A DNA stretch of 64,000 nucleotides from Wuchereria bancrofti (Eukaryota; Nematoda; Chromadorea; Rhabditida; Onchocercidae), in assembly GCA_005281725.1 (NCBI GenBank), contig SSBO01000013.1:2288445-2352444 (forward strand), given 5' to 3'. A program made the translations under genes and the position numbers. The notes below the pieces were generated by a model, which worked only from the letters and a program-made list of their open reading frames with translations, was not told the DNA's origin and made no database searches. Shown here one piece after another: positions 37,859 to 51,447 of the stretch (its first letter is position 1; each line of letters opens with the position of its first letter).

Positions 37859-40857
37859 TTTATTTTACGAATCAGTTTCGTATTATATAGGTTGAATCAG
37901 TCACTCGGCTTTGTATTTTTTTTTTATCATTTCACATTTTCTCTAGTTTTTTTTTTTTTAGTTTTTTTCTGAGAATATATTTGTAATTTGTTCGTAACTT
38001 AAGAAATTGTCATTTTGAAAAAAAAAAAAAAAAAAACTGCTGAAATAATACGTCCTTGATTTCCCGAAAATTTTGAGTAAGCGAAATGTGGTGAATTGTG
38101 AAAAACGTGAATTCGGAGGTTCACTGGAGTCTTTTATTTTTGTTTTGTTCTTGTGACATATGATGCATTATTTTTCCTTAGTTATGTTTTTTTTTTCTGA
38201 AAGAATTAGCATCCCAGTGGCTTGAACGAAAAGGATTTAATTCCATTTTATATTTTTAGCGACGCGCTTTAAAGATTTTCATTTCTTGATCATATTGTTG
38301 GTTTATTGTCTCGCGGTAATTAAAGGTGCGTAGCAGGCTAGGAAGAGTTCATTTGCACTACGGGTATGTCAGTTCTACTTCTAATTTTGGAAATTAGGTG
38401 TTGAAAAGGATAAATTCCAAGAATGAGATGATGTTTCGCCATTTATTGTGTTCTCGAATTTTCTGTTTTATTTCGAATAATTTGAAAATCTAACATTCAT
38501 TTAAAAACGAAACGAAGGAGTAAAGATACTTTTTCGATACTTTGCGTAGATTACTGAACTTCAAAAAGAGTAAAGCCTTGTTTAGAAGTCATTTCGAAGA
38601 ACTTATAATCACCGTAGTTTTACATATCTTCTTTTTTCTTTTTTAATTTTATTGCATGATATAATCTCAATGTATTATTATCTTCTGCAACTCACTTTTT
38701 GTTCATTTTCTTGTTTGTTTTATATTCAAAGACTGAAAGGTAAGCAATATTCTGAAATGTGCTTATTTGTCTATCCATCATTTTGAAAGCAAATTTTTTG
38801 TAAATGGTATGAAAGTTCTTGAAATTTCTATTTTTTAGATTTTTCTAATTTACTATGGTTCGTTTACTTGTGGAGCATTGTGTCACTTTTTAATGAATTT
38901 GCTTTCTATTGTATTTTCCAAATCTACAGTTATATATGTTTCAGTTTATAATCTCATATGATAATATCCTGTAACTATGTCATCGCAACGATGTGACCAC
39001 GCTTTAAAAACCATTTTGCCTGTTTTACTTTTATTTTTAAACAGAGCGTTATTTTTAACCTAAGAATTCAATCAAATGCAGTCATTTTTTGTTTCATTCA
39101 TTTTTTTTAATGTATGATTAATGAAGAAGTATTAATTTAGAGAATGATAATAATAATTCGATGTTAAATTCATTAGGAGTGTTTTCTTTTTTTTTTTGTG
39201 AAATTCTAGCTATCTCAATGCATCTGCGTTTCTTGTTTTATTTTCATCTCATTTTGCATTTTTTACAATTCAAATACTGAATTTTTCATTGTTTCTGATA
39301 CTCATATGTGGAATTTATATTTCATATAAAATCTTTCTAGTGAAAAGAAATGAAAAGAAGGGAAATCTTTTTCTTCACATTCAGGATTTCAAGGATTGTG
39401 TTGTTTACAACTAAGTTGTGAAACTCATTATTTGTTTCTTTTAAATGTATATAAGATAATTTTCATATATTAAGCAATTCACATGTCATTTTTTCTTACT
39501 TTTTCATCTTCTCACTTTGCATCTGTTAGTAAAGAAAGAAAGGAAGGAAAAAAAAAACTTGTATGATGTGTAATAATTTAGAACATTAATTCCATTTTAA
39601 ATCTTTGAAAATTTTAATAGATTTTTTGAAATGAATGATTCGATAATATGATCGTATTCATATATAAAAATGCGGCGAAAAAAAAAGAGTATATAAATAT
39701 TTTTGTAAATATTAGCAAAAAGTTGAGGAGAAATCTTGTATATGAGGACAGAGACAATTTTTTTCTTATTTCGGGAAGAGTAGGATAAACAATGGATTAT
39801 CGAAAATTTTTTAAATGATTTGAATTGTTTATAGGTTCAAGGTGCTTGCTATTCCTAAAATGAATTTTTTGGCGCGGAACGATAGTTAAATTTAAAGTAC
39901 ATAAAATCAATTAAATATGATTTTTTTATTGGTATGAAAATGAAAAGAATACAGTATAATAAGCGGAATGAATTAATGAATTTCATTTCTGCTATAAATA
40001 AATCGATGACTAATTACTAACATTTAATAATGGACTAATCAATAAGTGAACATGTTAGTTGGTGATAATTAGTAAATAGTGGTAAGTAGTAATTATTGTT
40101 ATCTTTCTAATCTAACATATAATAATTCTAATAAATTTATATTTTCATTTATGGTATTTTATATGTCATCGTTAACAACAACAGCAACAATAATATCATT
40201 GCCATACCATTCTTATCATTCTATTGGATGAATCAATTCATTACTATCAACGCTAGTATCTTAAATGTGAAAATAAAAATTCTTTCTCTAAAACGAAACA
40301 AGAAATTGATTATACCTGAAAGTAAATAACCGGTTATCAAGCAATAATGCATTCATCATTCAATTCTATTTTATCCTATTATCAGCTCTGATGTTATATT
40401 CCCCTCTCTCTCTCTCTCTCTGTCTTTCTCTTTTTCACTTATAAGTGTAGTTTTATAGTTCATTTTTAGACGATTAAATTTGTTTATTAAATATTGTGGC
40501 GATAATTTAATTAATTAGTTGAAATGATTGTATTTTTATTAATTTCAATTCTTTCCTTTATTACATAATTTCTCATTCATTATTTAAGTTAAAAACTAGA
40601 AAATAAGTTAAGAAATGTCATTCGTTATTTGTTTTTCATCTTATATTGTATTAGTAAACACATAATTTTATTAAATTAATTTTTTCTTTTATTAAAATTT
40701 TTTGCAACATTTATTGTTAATATATGTTGAAATTTTCTAAAAAAAGAAAAAAACAAGAATTATCCTTTATTTATTTATTTTTCACTTATCGAAACAAATT
40801 GTTTGAGAAGAAAAATGGTAATTTTAGGTCAGAATTTTAGATTTCAATTAAACTTCC
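37859..40857. other. Intergenic region after rsf-1
   Basis: About 3 kb. It starts with a T-rich probable 3' UTR of rsf-1 and an 18-A run at 38019-38036. The rest is AT-rich without credible ORFs and contains a short CT microsatellite at about 40403-40422. The last few hundred bases must hold the promoter or trans-splice region of the next gene; an ATTTTAG acceptor ends at 40840. Confidence 0.5.
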
Positions 40858-43800
40858 ATGTCTGCTAAAACTCAATTCAACAATTCCACGTCTGAAAATA
40901 GCAATTGTCGTGAGTCTTTTCTCTCTTTTCCTGTTCTCGCTTCTTTTTAATTTGCATTTCAAATTATTAATTTAACAATTCGTAACATAAGTTTATTATC
41001 TCATATTCTACTATATATTTAGTATATCATTATATATATCTAAGATAGTAAAATTTAATTGGATCACTTCGACTTTTTTGTAGTAAAATCTAAGAATCAC
41101 TTCAATTTTTTAGATAGCAAGATTTAATTGGATCCCTTCGATTCGTTAAATGATAAAATTTAATTGGACCTCTTCGGTTTACAAATTTCTCCTAATGCAA
41201 TATATTTGCAAAAAATTTGAAAAACTTTTCATTAATTTACATATAAATATCAGTAATTATTAGTCTTAGGCTAATTTTCTTGATCTTTTTTTTCAGGTGT
41301 TTTAGTAACAGGTGCATCCGGTTACCTTGCTATGCACTGCATTCAGCAACTACTGCAATATGGTTACAAAGTACGTGGAACACTTCGACATTTAAATTGT
41401 CCTGAAAAGGTTAATCCATTACGACAATTAGCAAACAGCGATCAACTGGAACTTTATCATATTGCTCTCGAAGATGGTGCGGATCTATGGCAAAAGTACA
41501 TTTATTATTTTGATAAAAATAATGATAATAATTAATAATAATAAATAATAGTGATAATAATGATAATAATAATAACAATAATAATGATAATATTAATAAT
41601 AAGCAATAGATTTAAAAAGGAATTGATTTCAAAAGACAATTTGATCTACTTAATGATATCTGTAATGATAAATTTGATAATATTTGTATTGTTTTAGAGC
41701 AATGATTGATTGTACATATGTGTTACACATTGCAAGTCCATGTGAAGTGATAACAGATGAAGCAATTATTGAAATAGCAGTTTATGGTACTTTAAATGTT
41801 CTTCGTGGTGCATCACAACAACGATGTGTACGAAAAATCGTACTTACTAGTTCATCTGGTGCAATTAATTTTAAGTTTTTTTTTATCTTTAATTTTAATA
41901 ATTTTATTTTTTGAATTGAAACAAAACATGCTTGATTATAGCATGAATATTATATGCTTTACTTATTACATCTATATTAATTATTATTACATTTTATTTA
42001 ATTTATCATAAAATTAAGCTAATGGTGATAATTAATTGTTGAAACTTTATCTTAAGGTTTTGTTTTGCTTTGTTTTTTTTGTATTCACTTTAAAACAGTA
42101 TTTTATGCTATTTTAAAAATTAAATCTTAAATAAGTGTTTAATAATTCATTGTAATAATTTTACATTTCAGTAGGATATAACAATCATAACAAACTTTTC
42201 ACAGAGAACGATTGGACAAATTTAAATTGGAAACACTTACATCCATATCACAAAAGCAAAACATTAGCTGAGAAAACAGCTTGGAATTTTATGGAAAAAA
42301 ATCCAGGTCTATTTGCATTTAATATGAAACAAATTCCAAATCAAAATTAGTATATATATTTAAATTGCAGAACAAAAAAAGGAAAGAAAAAAAAAGATAA
42401 TTTATTAATTAAACAAGATTATTTCCTTGAACGGAATAATTTTATTTAAAATTCTATGCAAGAATTATCATATATTTCTATTTTAATTGTTCTAAAAAAT
42501 ATCAAAAATTTTCAAACTATTATCAAATTTTTTTTATCTTTTCGATTTTCTCAATTCTTCTAATTATTTAAATTTATAATTCAAATAAATATTATTCATT
42601 ACAGATGTGTCATTTTCATTAACAGTTTTAAATCCTTCTCTAATTGTTGGACCATCATTACAAAATGCTAAAGGATCAAGTATTATGGTATATTTAATTT
42701 AATAAATGTATAAATTAATATAATAATTGAAATAATTGATGCATATTAAAGTGATAAAATTTTATTTCATTAATCTAATAAAATCATAATATTTTTTTTT
42801 AAGAATTATAAATTAATATATTATAAATAATATTTATTTTATCTCATAAAAAATCAATAAAAAAATTAAGTATGAATTAATACAATAAAAATATTTAATG
42901 CATATTAAAATGACAAAATTTTGTTTCATTAATCTAATATAATCATAAATACTAATTAGTGAGCCGTATAAATTTTATATAATGATTACTAAGTATTAGC
43001 TAATTTATATTTAAATTATCATTTATATTAGCAATTATAGATTATAAGTCGATTTATGGATGGTTCAATGCCAGCTTATCCATTAATGAAACTTGGTTTA
43101 ATTGATGTTCGCGATGCGGCTCGAGCGCATATTTTAGCAATGAAAGAAACAAAATGTAATGGACAACGAATTCTTATCACCGCTGAAACATTATCTTTTC
43201 AACAAATTGCTAATATTTTACGAGAAGAATTTGCTGATAAAGGTGAAATCTTTTTTTTTTACTTGAATTAATGGAAAAACTTTAATTAATATTAAATTTG
43301 CATGGGATCATTTAAAGAAATTTATTATTTTATTAGGTTTGTTCGTTTGTTTTGTTAGTTATTGTCAGTACTGATAGCAAATGTAGCAAAAAAATACGTA
43401 GACTTGTACGTGAGTCCTAATTTTTTTCCTTTTTTTTTACTTGATTTATTATTTGCTTAATTATAACAAAATTTATATCCCTAAATATTTCAAATAACGA
43501 AAGACTTTATGAAAATGATAACTGATGGTTGAAACAAATTACCGATAACAATGAAAAGTTTATTTTAGGCTATCGTATCCCACGTTTTAAAGCACCCTAT
43601 ATAGCTCTATGGTTTTATTCTTTAATAGATAAGGTAGCATTACAAGCTTTATCATTATATGGACATGAAGATAATTTTGATAATTCTAAAGTAAGTTTTT
43701 AAAAAATTTTCTATTGCATGTTAATTTAGTTAATTGTTTTTTACATTATCTATAATATATTACTCAATGAATGTAATAAATAATTTGAAATAGCAATAAA

Positions 43801-44051
43801 TAATTTGAAAAATGTTATCATAATTTCATTATCAATAATTAATAAACAGTAATATTTGATAAATTGCTTTAAAAATTGTATCAATTTGATTGTTAATTTT
43901 TTTTTTATGTAATTAATTTTAGGCATCTCAATTATTAGGTATGTCATATCAAAATGTGAGAAAGTCACTGTTAGAAATGGCTTATGATATGATTGAACGG
44001 AATGTTTTACCAACAATGAAGAATGTGAAAGAGAGGAAACGGCTAATTTAA
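40858..44051 (+). CDS. Dihydroflavonol-reductase-like extended SDR oxidoreductase
   Basis: NAD(P)-dependent dehydrogenase/reductase of the epimerase/dihydroflavonol-4-reductase superfamily; the substrate is unknown. Exons: 40858-40909, 41297-41495, 41698-41858, 42172-42306, 42605-42687, 43041-43242, 43569-43690 and 43923-44051, in frame to 360 residues. The Rossmann motif at the start of exon 2 is VLVTGASGYLAMHCIQQLL, so the third glycine of TGxxGxxG is alanine. The catalytic pair is Y163 and K167 in YHKSKTLAEKTAW. The upstream serine region reads KIVLTSSS. LNPSLIVGPSL and the LGLIDVRDAARAHILAM segment are typical of the family. The exon 3 donor is the weakest junction: I end it at TCATCTG to keep frame, and a longer exon is possible. 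Several introns contain short repeats. A TTTTAG acceptor lies 17 bases before the ATG. The gene is convergent with the Wart-like gene. Confidence 0.88.
41046..41175. repeat. Degenerate tandem repeat in SDR intron 1
   Basis: Three or four diverged copies of a unit resembling AAATTTAATTGGATCACTTC followed by a T-rich segment, at a spacing of roughly 30-60 bp, within intron 1 of the SDR gene. Confidence 0.7.
41503..41607. repeat. (GAT/AAT)n trinucleotide-rich tract
   Basis: Imperfect runs of GATAAT and AATAAT fill the start of SDR intron 2. Confidence 0.8.
42729..42960. repeat. Diverged 60-bp direct repeat in SDR intron 5
   Basis: A segment of about 60 bp starting TGCATATTAAAGTGATAAAA (near 42739) recurs as TGCATATTAAAATGACAAAA (near 42899), about 160 bp apart, with scattered substitutions. 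This suggests an old local duplication within the intron. Confidence 0.75.
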
Positions 44052-46267
44052 TAAATAAGGATCAGTTGGAAATTCATTGTGGTTTAATTCCGACCGTATG
44101 ATTATTGTCATTTAGAAAAGTATTGTTGACAGTATCACCGCTGCTACTATTTCTGCTATTATTACTGTTATTATTATTTACTATTATTATTGTTATTATT
44201 ACTATTTTGATAGAAAGTTTTAAATTTTATAAAATAGGAATATAGCTATGTATAAATCAAATATTGAAATATCAATAAATACTAGAAATAAATCAGACAA
44301 ACTAAGATATCAGTTTAAAGCTTTTATGAAATTAAAATTATATAAATTTCAAAAGAAAAAAAAAGATTGAATAAAATGTAACAAATTAATAGCTAAATGA
44401 ATCAATCAGAATATTAAAGAGAATAAATGAATACATTTTGTAAGACAAATCTTCATTCATTCAGTTTTTTTCCGTCCTCTTCCTTTCTTTGATATATAAA
44501 GTTATTCATTTTCTAAGTAAATGAATTATTAATTCCATATAAATAATTGTAGCAGCGGTAAATAAATTAACATTAAAGTTAAAGCTTGCAATTGTCTATG
44601 TAAAAATCGGAAAGAAACCCTTTTTTCTTTTTTGTTTTTTTTAATTAATACTGTAACTGAAAAGTATCATTCTTTGTTCAAAATAACCACGCATATATTA
44701 TTTCCCCATTTATTAAAAAAAAAAAGAAAAAAAATTGTTGCAGATCTAAACATATATAAGTTAATTATGATATTTAATTAAGGAATATCTTAATTAATAT
44801 CACAACTGAATGATAAATATTCTCGATACTTTAAACTTTTAAGAACACTAATATTTATTTTTCTTTGACGACTTTCTGACTTGATTATTTGTCATGAAAA
44901 TTTTTTCAATTAAAATTGATTAGAATCATAAAATTACAATGAAAAATGTTTGTTTATTGATAATTTTATTCAGCAATCGTTTATTCATTTTTCTGTCCCT
45001 TATCTACAAGAAAGAAAAGACAAAACATTCGGTAAAACTGATTTCATTAAAAACTTCAGAAGTTAGTCTTAAGCATAAATAGCAAATTTTCTTATCTGTG
45101 GTAATATTTTTGATATGATAGCATAGATTTTAGTGTAATTCAAATGATTATATAAAAAAATGATTATGCAGAATCAGATTATTTTTAAAATGTAAGTGAA
45201 ATTGAAATGCCACAGATAAGAGTAAATTCAATGACCTTAGTTATTGCTAAATTTTCATTTATTTGCAATTAAAAATTATAGATTTTTAGGCTAATCCACA
45301 TGATTATGTAAAATAATTGAGAAATTAATAAGCTGAATTCTTAAAATTAAAACATGAGTAGCTCAACTTAAAAATGTAGATGAATTGCAAGCAGAAGCAT
45401 AAGACGCAGAAGATAGTGTCAATCTCTCGTAAAAAAATTTTTTTTAGGTTATAGATGACATAGTTGAATTGCTCCTATGGTATGATTTATAATCTGCTAG
45501 AAACAAAGAAAAGAAATAGTAAGAAATAAACTTAAGTAAATATCAACCATAGTTTTATATGATAAAGAAAAAGAAGTAAATATCAATCTTAGTTATATTC
45601 GATAAAAAAAATTCTTGACATTTTCCTTTTTTTAAACTTCTCTCATACATATATTTTTACTTTGAATTAAAGGTGACAGAAATTATTGGAAAATCTCATT
45701 TATTTATTTATCTTTTTTTTTTGAATTATCTCACTTTTTTTTAGTTTTTCAATACTTTTTTCGTAAACTATTCTCTTTTCAATCTATTTTAATTTCTCAA
45801 CAAAGTTAATTTTTCAGCAGTTAATTTCTTTCACGTTGTTTACATTAAAATTAGGAGTTTATTCGAATTTCTCACTCAATAATATCATATTTTCAAATAA
45901 TTCAATGTAAAAATCATTACAAATAGTATTAGCAATTGATTAATTAATTTATCACTTTTCAATTCGCTTTTTTTCTCTAATTTAAGGAATAAATAATAGA
46001 TCAGCAGGAAAAATTTATTATCATATCTTTGCTTCTAAATTATGTATTATTAAAAAGATAATTCACTAGCAATACCACTTCTTTCCTTTTTTTTCTCTTT
46101 AGATTTAGGAATGTGAAAAATTTTGAATTTGATTACAATCAAAAATAATGGATGAAATTTTTTAAATTAGAATTAATCAAACGAATTTAATAATATTTGC
46201 AAAGATTAAACATATATGAAGATAAAAAAGTATAATTTATGGGGGAGAAAAGGAAATGATCAAATGA
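44052..46267. other. Convergent intergenic region
   Basis: About 2.2 kb between the 3' ends of the SDR gene (plus) and the Wart-like gene (minus). It contains TTA-rich trinucleotide repeats at about 44140-44205 and otherwise AT-rich DNA. The 3' UTRs of both genes should lie at its two ends. Confidence 0.5.
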
Positions 46268-49200
46268 TCAAACAAGCTGATCAAATGATGGAAATAATGG
46301 AAATTGTGAAGAATGTGAAGATGCAGATTGTTGAGGCGCAAATTGCTGTGCTGAAGGCATTTGTTGTTCATATAGCAATGGTTGCGCATGATATTGTTGT
46401 TGTGGTTGCATTTGTGAATATGATTCATATAATGATGGGTGTAATTGCGCTTGTTGTTGTTGCTGCTGCTGTTGTAGTAGTTGTTGTTGTTGTTGCAGTT
46501 GTTGTTGTTGCAATTGTTGTTGTTGCATGACAGATTGCTGAGGTACATAACGTATATCTTGATTAACTGAAGCATCCAAATATTGATTGCTGTTAAGTGG
46601 TATCATTGATTGTTGTTGTTGATTTGTTGAAGTAAATTGTGTTACGGTAGATGTGAAGTCTTTAATTGGTGAAATAGATAGACCAGAACGATGTAAAGTT
46701 TCTGCAAGAAAAAAGTATTAAAATTTTACAGTATTATTATTTATTAATACAATTAATCTAATTTGCAAAAAAATAAATAAATACATGTTTAAAATTAAAT
46801 TTTTAATGACTAAAATTAAAACTCGAAGCATAAATTATATTCAAACATTTAGCAACTAACAAAATTCTTTTCATTTAAATTTTGGTTTCATTTTTGACCA
46901 TATAAATTTATTAAACATAAATTTATATTATTTTTTCTTTTCTTAGACTAATGTTATACCTGAGGATAGTTTTTGTTTGGTAAATTGTTTTGTAGAATCA
47001 ATTGATGTGATGATTTTATCATCAAATTGCTACAAAAATAATGTATTTTCACTTTTTAAAATTACATTTAGTCGAAATAAAATAGCGAAAATTTAGAAAT
47101 ATTAGTTAAAAAAAACTATTTTAAATTATTTATTTTCAGGAATTAGAAGATTTTTTCTCTCAAAATTTACTTCGTTGTAACAAAAGTATTATCAACTGGT
47201 GATTTAGTGATAACCTGTGACGCAAATTGTTGAGAATTTGTTTCAGGTTGTTTATTCGTTTCATAATTTGTTGCCATTTTATTCATAATATACGGAAGAG
47301 TATTTTCTTCTACTAAAAAATTTAAAATTTAAAAAAATAATTTTTATTATCAATGCATTCATTTTTATGTACTTATCATTATTGTCTATCAAAATGCATA
47401 TGCTATATTCATTAAATTAATTTTTCTCTGATGATTACTTTTAATTAAATATTATTTTAATTAAATTAAATTTTAATTATAATATGTTTGCATCATATTT
47501 AGTACTACTTAATATGTTAGAGATCTGAAGCATTAATTGATATTACACTCCGATCAATTTTACACCAAAAATTTTCTTTAGTAAAAAAAATGCAAAACAA
47601 ATAAATGAAAATGAAACAGAATTAATGGTTAACCTAAATACTCAAGTAAATATATTTAATCATTTTACCATAAAGATTAGATTTTGTCGGGTATGGAAGA
47701 CACCAAAATCGTCGAATTGTTACACTATATGCTACACTGCAATATTTTTAAAAAAAATAATTTATTCACTATTAATAAAATTTTCGAAGTGGATTTCAAT
47801 TTCTATTTTATGTAGGTTTTACTATTTTACTTATTTATTAGATATACAGTATCTAAAATTTTATCAACAATTGCTAAATTTAATCAAATTTGTTTTCTTA
47901 TTTCAAAATTATTACTACAAAGAAAGTTTATATTGTAGTTAATAGCAAAAAATATTGTTAAATTTTTATATTTTACGGACAAATTTAATTTAATTTTATA
48001 AATAATTAAATTACCTTCCATTTTTTTTGAAATATTTTTTAATGTTAGCAATATAATCAAATGCATATTGTCGTCCATCTTGCATTACCTCACCACCAAC
48101 AACAATTTGTCCTGGATTTACGTCTGCAATTCCACGGTCCCACGAATTCTTTAAATTATCAAATGTGCAGCATTTCAATAAAAGCCTAAAAATATTTGTA
48201 AATTTAAATATTGATTTTTTGTTAAATTCAGGAAAGGCGCTGAAGTTTTCTTTTCTAACAATTAAATTAATGCAAAACATTGTGTCGCTATATTGTATTT
48301 AAATATTTAATTAAAATTTTGAATATTTAAAAATTTGTTAAATTTAAAAAATGAATAAATTTTACGGTTGTGTAGTGATATTTGACGATGGCGATAATCC
48401 ACCAACCCACTGCATATTCTCATCGCATAATGAACTAGCATAATTTTTTTCACAAAACTAAATATTACATTTTTTTGCAAAATATTTTAGAGTTACGAAA
48501 TAAGAAAAAAAAGCTTTTTAAAATTAAATTATAATTTTTTGCTACGAACAAATATTTCAAATTGTTTAATTCAATTTTCTGCCTAAATTTTTCAAATTTT
48601 TAAATTTTTAAATAAAAACATCTCATTTATCCACTAGCCATTATTTATATTATGTTTTATTAATTTATGTTATAATTAAAATTTTGTCGTTAAAATTTAG
48701 TTAAATTTTTATCACATTATCACATCTTTTTTCCGTCTCTCTTCAATTAAAAATTTATCAGAAGAAATTTTGATTTTGATAACATTACTTTTACATTTCA
48801 CAAAGTTTCAATCTTTTTCTTTTTTTCTTTCTACTACAACATTCTGTATTCAATAATACAATTGCTTTACTGATTACAAAATTTTGAATTAAATGATAAA
48901 CTAACAGCTAGCTGTGATTCGCGTGCCATAATTTTTGCGTTATCATATTTCTTGAGATCAGTATGACGCATAAATCCATCATTCTTTTTGTGAATCCTTT
49001 AAATTTAATAGTATAATTTAAAAGAATTTATTAAAACGCAACTTTTTTTTGGTTATAATAATAAAAGCAGAGTAAATTTTTCAAAAGCAAAAAAAACAAG
49101 AAGTTGAATTTAAACATTAAGCTTTTAGGAAAAGAAAGATTTAATTAAATTTTTTTACCATTTCGGAATTAATATCACTAACCGATAGAATCGAGCACCT

Positions 49201-49700
49201 TTATCAGTTTTAACACCCCAACCAAAACACGACGGCCGTGCACATCCCAATACCGGTTGACCACTTTGCAGCGCCTAAAATATAAATTTATAATTTTTAG
49301 AAAGAAATAAATTTAATTTTAATTTTTAAAATAACATAGTATATTCTATTCTAAGCAAAGTAAGCAATAAGTAAATGAAAGAAAAAATTACACATTAACA
49401 ATCAAAATGGTTTTATTTTACTGAAATTCAAATCTTTTATCAATAATTTTTTTTGCATCTCAAACTATTAATTTAAATTCAAGAAATTAGTAATTAAAAA
49501 TGATTGATTTTCTTGTTTGGCAGAAAAAAAATTAATTAGCAGAATGATAATTTATTAAATTATTTATGTAAAAATTAAAAATATTTTAAATGAAATACTT
49601 GTAAACTGAATGGAATTGCATCTTCTCCACAATATGAAGCAAATATATATGTATTTTGTATTATAATAAGACAAACTGATAACGATGTTAACAATAGCAT
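46268..49700 (-). CDS. Secreted Wart-domain (hedgehog-related) protein, Gln-rich tail
   Basis: Probable member of the nematode warthog family of secreted cuticle/epidermis-associated proteins. Exons: 49599-49700, 49183-49274, 48906-48996, 48366-48457, 48015-48185, 47669-47736, 47215-47312, 46960-47029 and 46268-46701, all in phase, giving 405 residues. Residues 1-22 are a hydrophobic signal peptide (MLLLTSLSVCLIIIQNTYIF). A cysteine-rich domain follows: YCGEDAIPFSLQ, GQPVLGCARPSCFGWGVK, FCEKNYASSLCDENMQWVGG, LLLKCCTFDNLK and a conserved-looking GIADVNPGQIVVGGEV then GRQYAFDYIANI. From about residue 262 the protein is Gln/Ser-rich with several poly-Q runs. No Hint/Hog autoprocessing module follows, so it resembles the Hint-less warthog type. 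The 68-bp exon 6 was found by phase (2 to 1) and is the least certain. An AATTCAG acceptor lies seven bases before the ATG. The family name rests on remembered motifs. Confidence 0.75.
46440..46531 (-). repeat. CAA/CAG poly-glutamine repeat in coding sequence
   Basis: Mixed CAA/CAG triplets in the last exon of the Wart-like gene encode clustered glutamine runs interrupted by Leu. Most codons are CAA, with a short pure CAG stretch. Such tracts are often length-polymorphic. The antisense and shifted frames give spurious Val-rich and Asn-rich ORFs. Confidence 0.9.
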
Positions 49701-50903
49701 GATTTAACTGAATTTAATTTTGATCAATGAAATGAGTACACTTTCAGGCAATGTGATGAGAAAAGGATGACAAAAGGATGGTTGACAGATTTGATTTCAA
49801 TTTTGGTAGGTCAGGTCAAAATCCATCTTTTATGTCAATGACCGATTTTTGTTCTAAGATGCGGGTGATCCGCTTTCAAACAAATTCAAATTGTAATTTA
49901 TTATTGGTTGTCATTATTACTATTATTACTAGTTATTGTTATTCTCATTCTTATTATTAGTACAATTATTATTATTGCTGTTATTGATTACTAATTATTA
50001 TTGCCATTATTATTAATATTAAATTATTATTATGATTTATAACGATTATAGCTATTGGTCAATATATGAACAATAATTTGAATGTGATTTTTTAAAGCAA
50101 TTCCAGTCTTTCAGTTTTCCTTTTTTTTACCCTTCCTTGGCCCATGAAACTGCCAGCCTTAGTTCTTAAAATTACTTTTATTGAAATTTCTCCACTACGT
50201 TTCGCAAACATAATTCCCCTCAATTCATTGCATTCCACATATTTGTGAAACACAAAAGAAAAAATATTTTAATGTTTAATGTGAAATATTTTTTTAGATT
50301 TAGAGAAAATTTATTAAATCGTTGACCTATCTATTATCCTTTACCCATTGATTGCCCAGGAAAAAGAGAGAGAAAAAAAATTTCTCTCATTTCAGTTTCA
50401 TAATCGTTGTAAGTTGAAAATTATACTCAAAAAGAAATTATTAGTTTTAATCGCTGTAATTCAAATTGGTTGCGAAAAAAGACGATGCAGAAAATTCTGA
50501 TAAATTAATTACTTAAATTTAAGATAAAATTTCGCTTCAATAAGGTACTACCAGGAACAAAAAAAAAAGAAAAACAAAAAACAAAATAAAATAATGAAAC
50601 AAAAAAGTAAAAAAGGATAAATTCATTTGAAATGAGCACCTGCTCTTATTGTTTTAATTTTGTGGTTTGTTGGAATGTTATTTTAATCAAAAATCACTCA
50701 AAGAATTAATCAGCTGCTAAAAATTATATATAAATTTATCAACGTGCCACTTTTTCGCAAAAAATGTTGCAAAAAAAGAAAAAAATATTTCATAGGAAAT
50801 TATAAAATTTATTTCGATTTTTTTTTTTTGAATTTCTCCTAACAAAAAATTTTTCAATAACTATCTTGTTTTTCTCAACGATTTGTTGTAGTAATATCTA
50901 GAA
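49701..50903. other. Intergenic region with TTA repeats
   Basis: 1.2 kb upstream of the Wart-like gene (promoter side). An ATT/TTA trinucleotide-rich tract spans about 49903-50037. A short GC-richer segment near 49770-49885 forms a plus-strand ORF of 60 codons that I consider accidental. Confidence 0.5.
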
Positions 50904-51447
50904 ATGGTTCTCGCACAGGACAATGGTATATTTAAATTAATTACTTATATTAATTGAACATTTATTTATGTTAATTCAATGAAATATTCTTCCACATACT
51001 TAACTTACTTTCTAAATGAAAAAAAAAAAAAAAAACGAAAGCGTATGAATTTCACAAGATTTTTTTTCGGAAAAGTTGAAAGAAAATTAAAATAGCATTT
51101 ATGAATGCTTCAATGATATTAACTTAATATTAATTTTTAAATATTAGATTTGTTGTCAATCTGTTATCAATAATTATGATTAATTATGTTTTTCGTTTGT
51201 TTAGAAAATGATAAATTGGAAATTTTAATAATATATTTTATTGTTAAATAAGCAAGAAATTTCAACAATAGAAGAGAGAAAGAAAATGGAAAGAGCAGAA
51301 GAAGCAGATGCAATGCACAAATCAAAAATTGATTTTGATGAATTGATAAGTGATATCAGTGGTAGTGAAACAGCTGAACCAAATGCATCCGATGAGCAAC
51401 AAAATGATAAAGAAAGTTTCAGGCAAATTAATCTTAGTATAAATTAA
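50904..51447 (+). CDS. Small acidic ORF, hypothetical two-exon model
   Basis: Exons 50904-50925 and 51272-51447 join in frame to 65 residues. The protein would be charged and acidic, with a segment ERKKMERAEEADAMHKSKID then DFDELISDISGSETAE. An ATATCTAG acceptor lies two bases before the ATG. No family is recognised. It may be the 5' part of the following protease-like gene rather than a gene of its own: no splice donor that I can see continues it in phase, but a further exon could lie between 51.45 and 51.98 kb. Composition of the second exon is less AT-rich than its surroundings, which favours a coding origin. Confidence 0.35.

Noticed and set aside
45356..45430. Less AT-rich plus-strand fragment that translates with one stop (about KNVDELQAEA then DAEDSVNLS)
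   Set aside because: Too short and interrupted, with no splice signals or recognisable family; perhaps a relic or chance.
46216..46575. Val-rich plus-strand and Asn/His-rich minus-strand ORFs over the poly-Q exon
   Set aside because: Shadow frames of CAA/CAG repeats; the glutamine frame is the one that connects in phase to upstream exons.
47625..47942. 105-codon plus-strand ORF
   Set aside because: Lies across an intron and exon 6 of the minus-strand Wart-like gene and has AT-driven composition.
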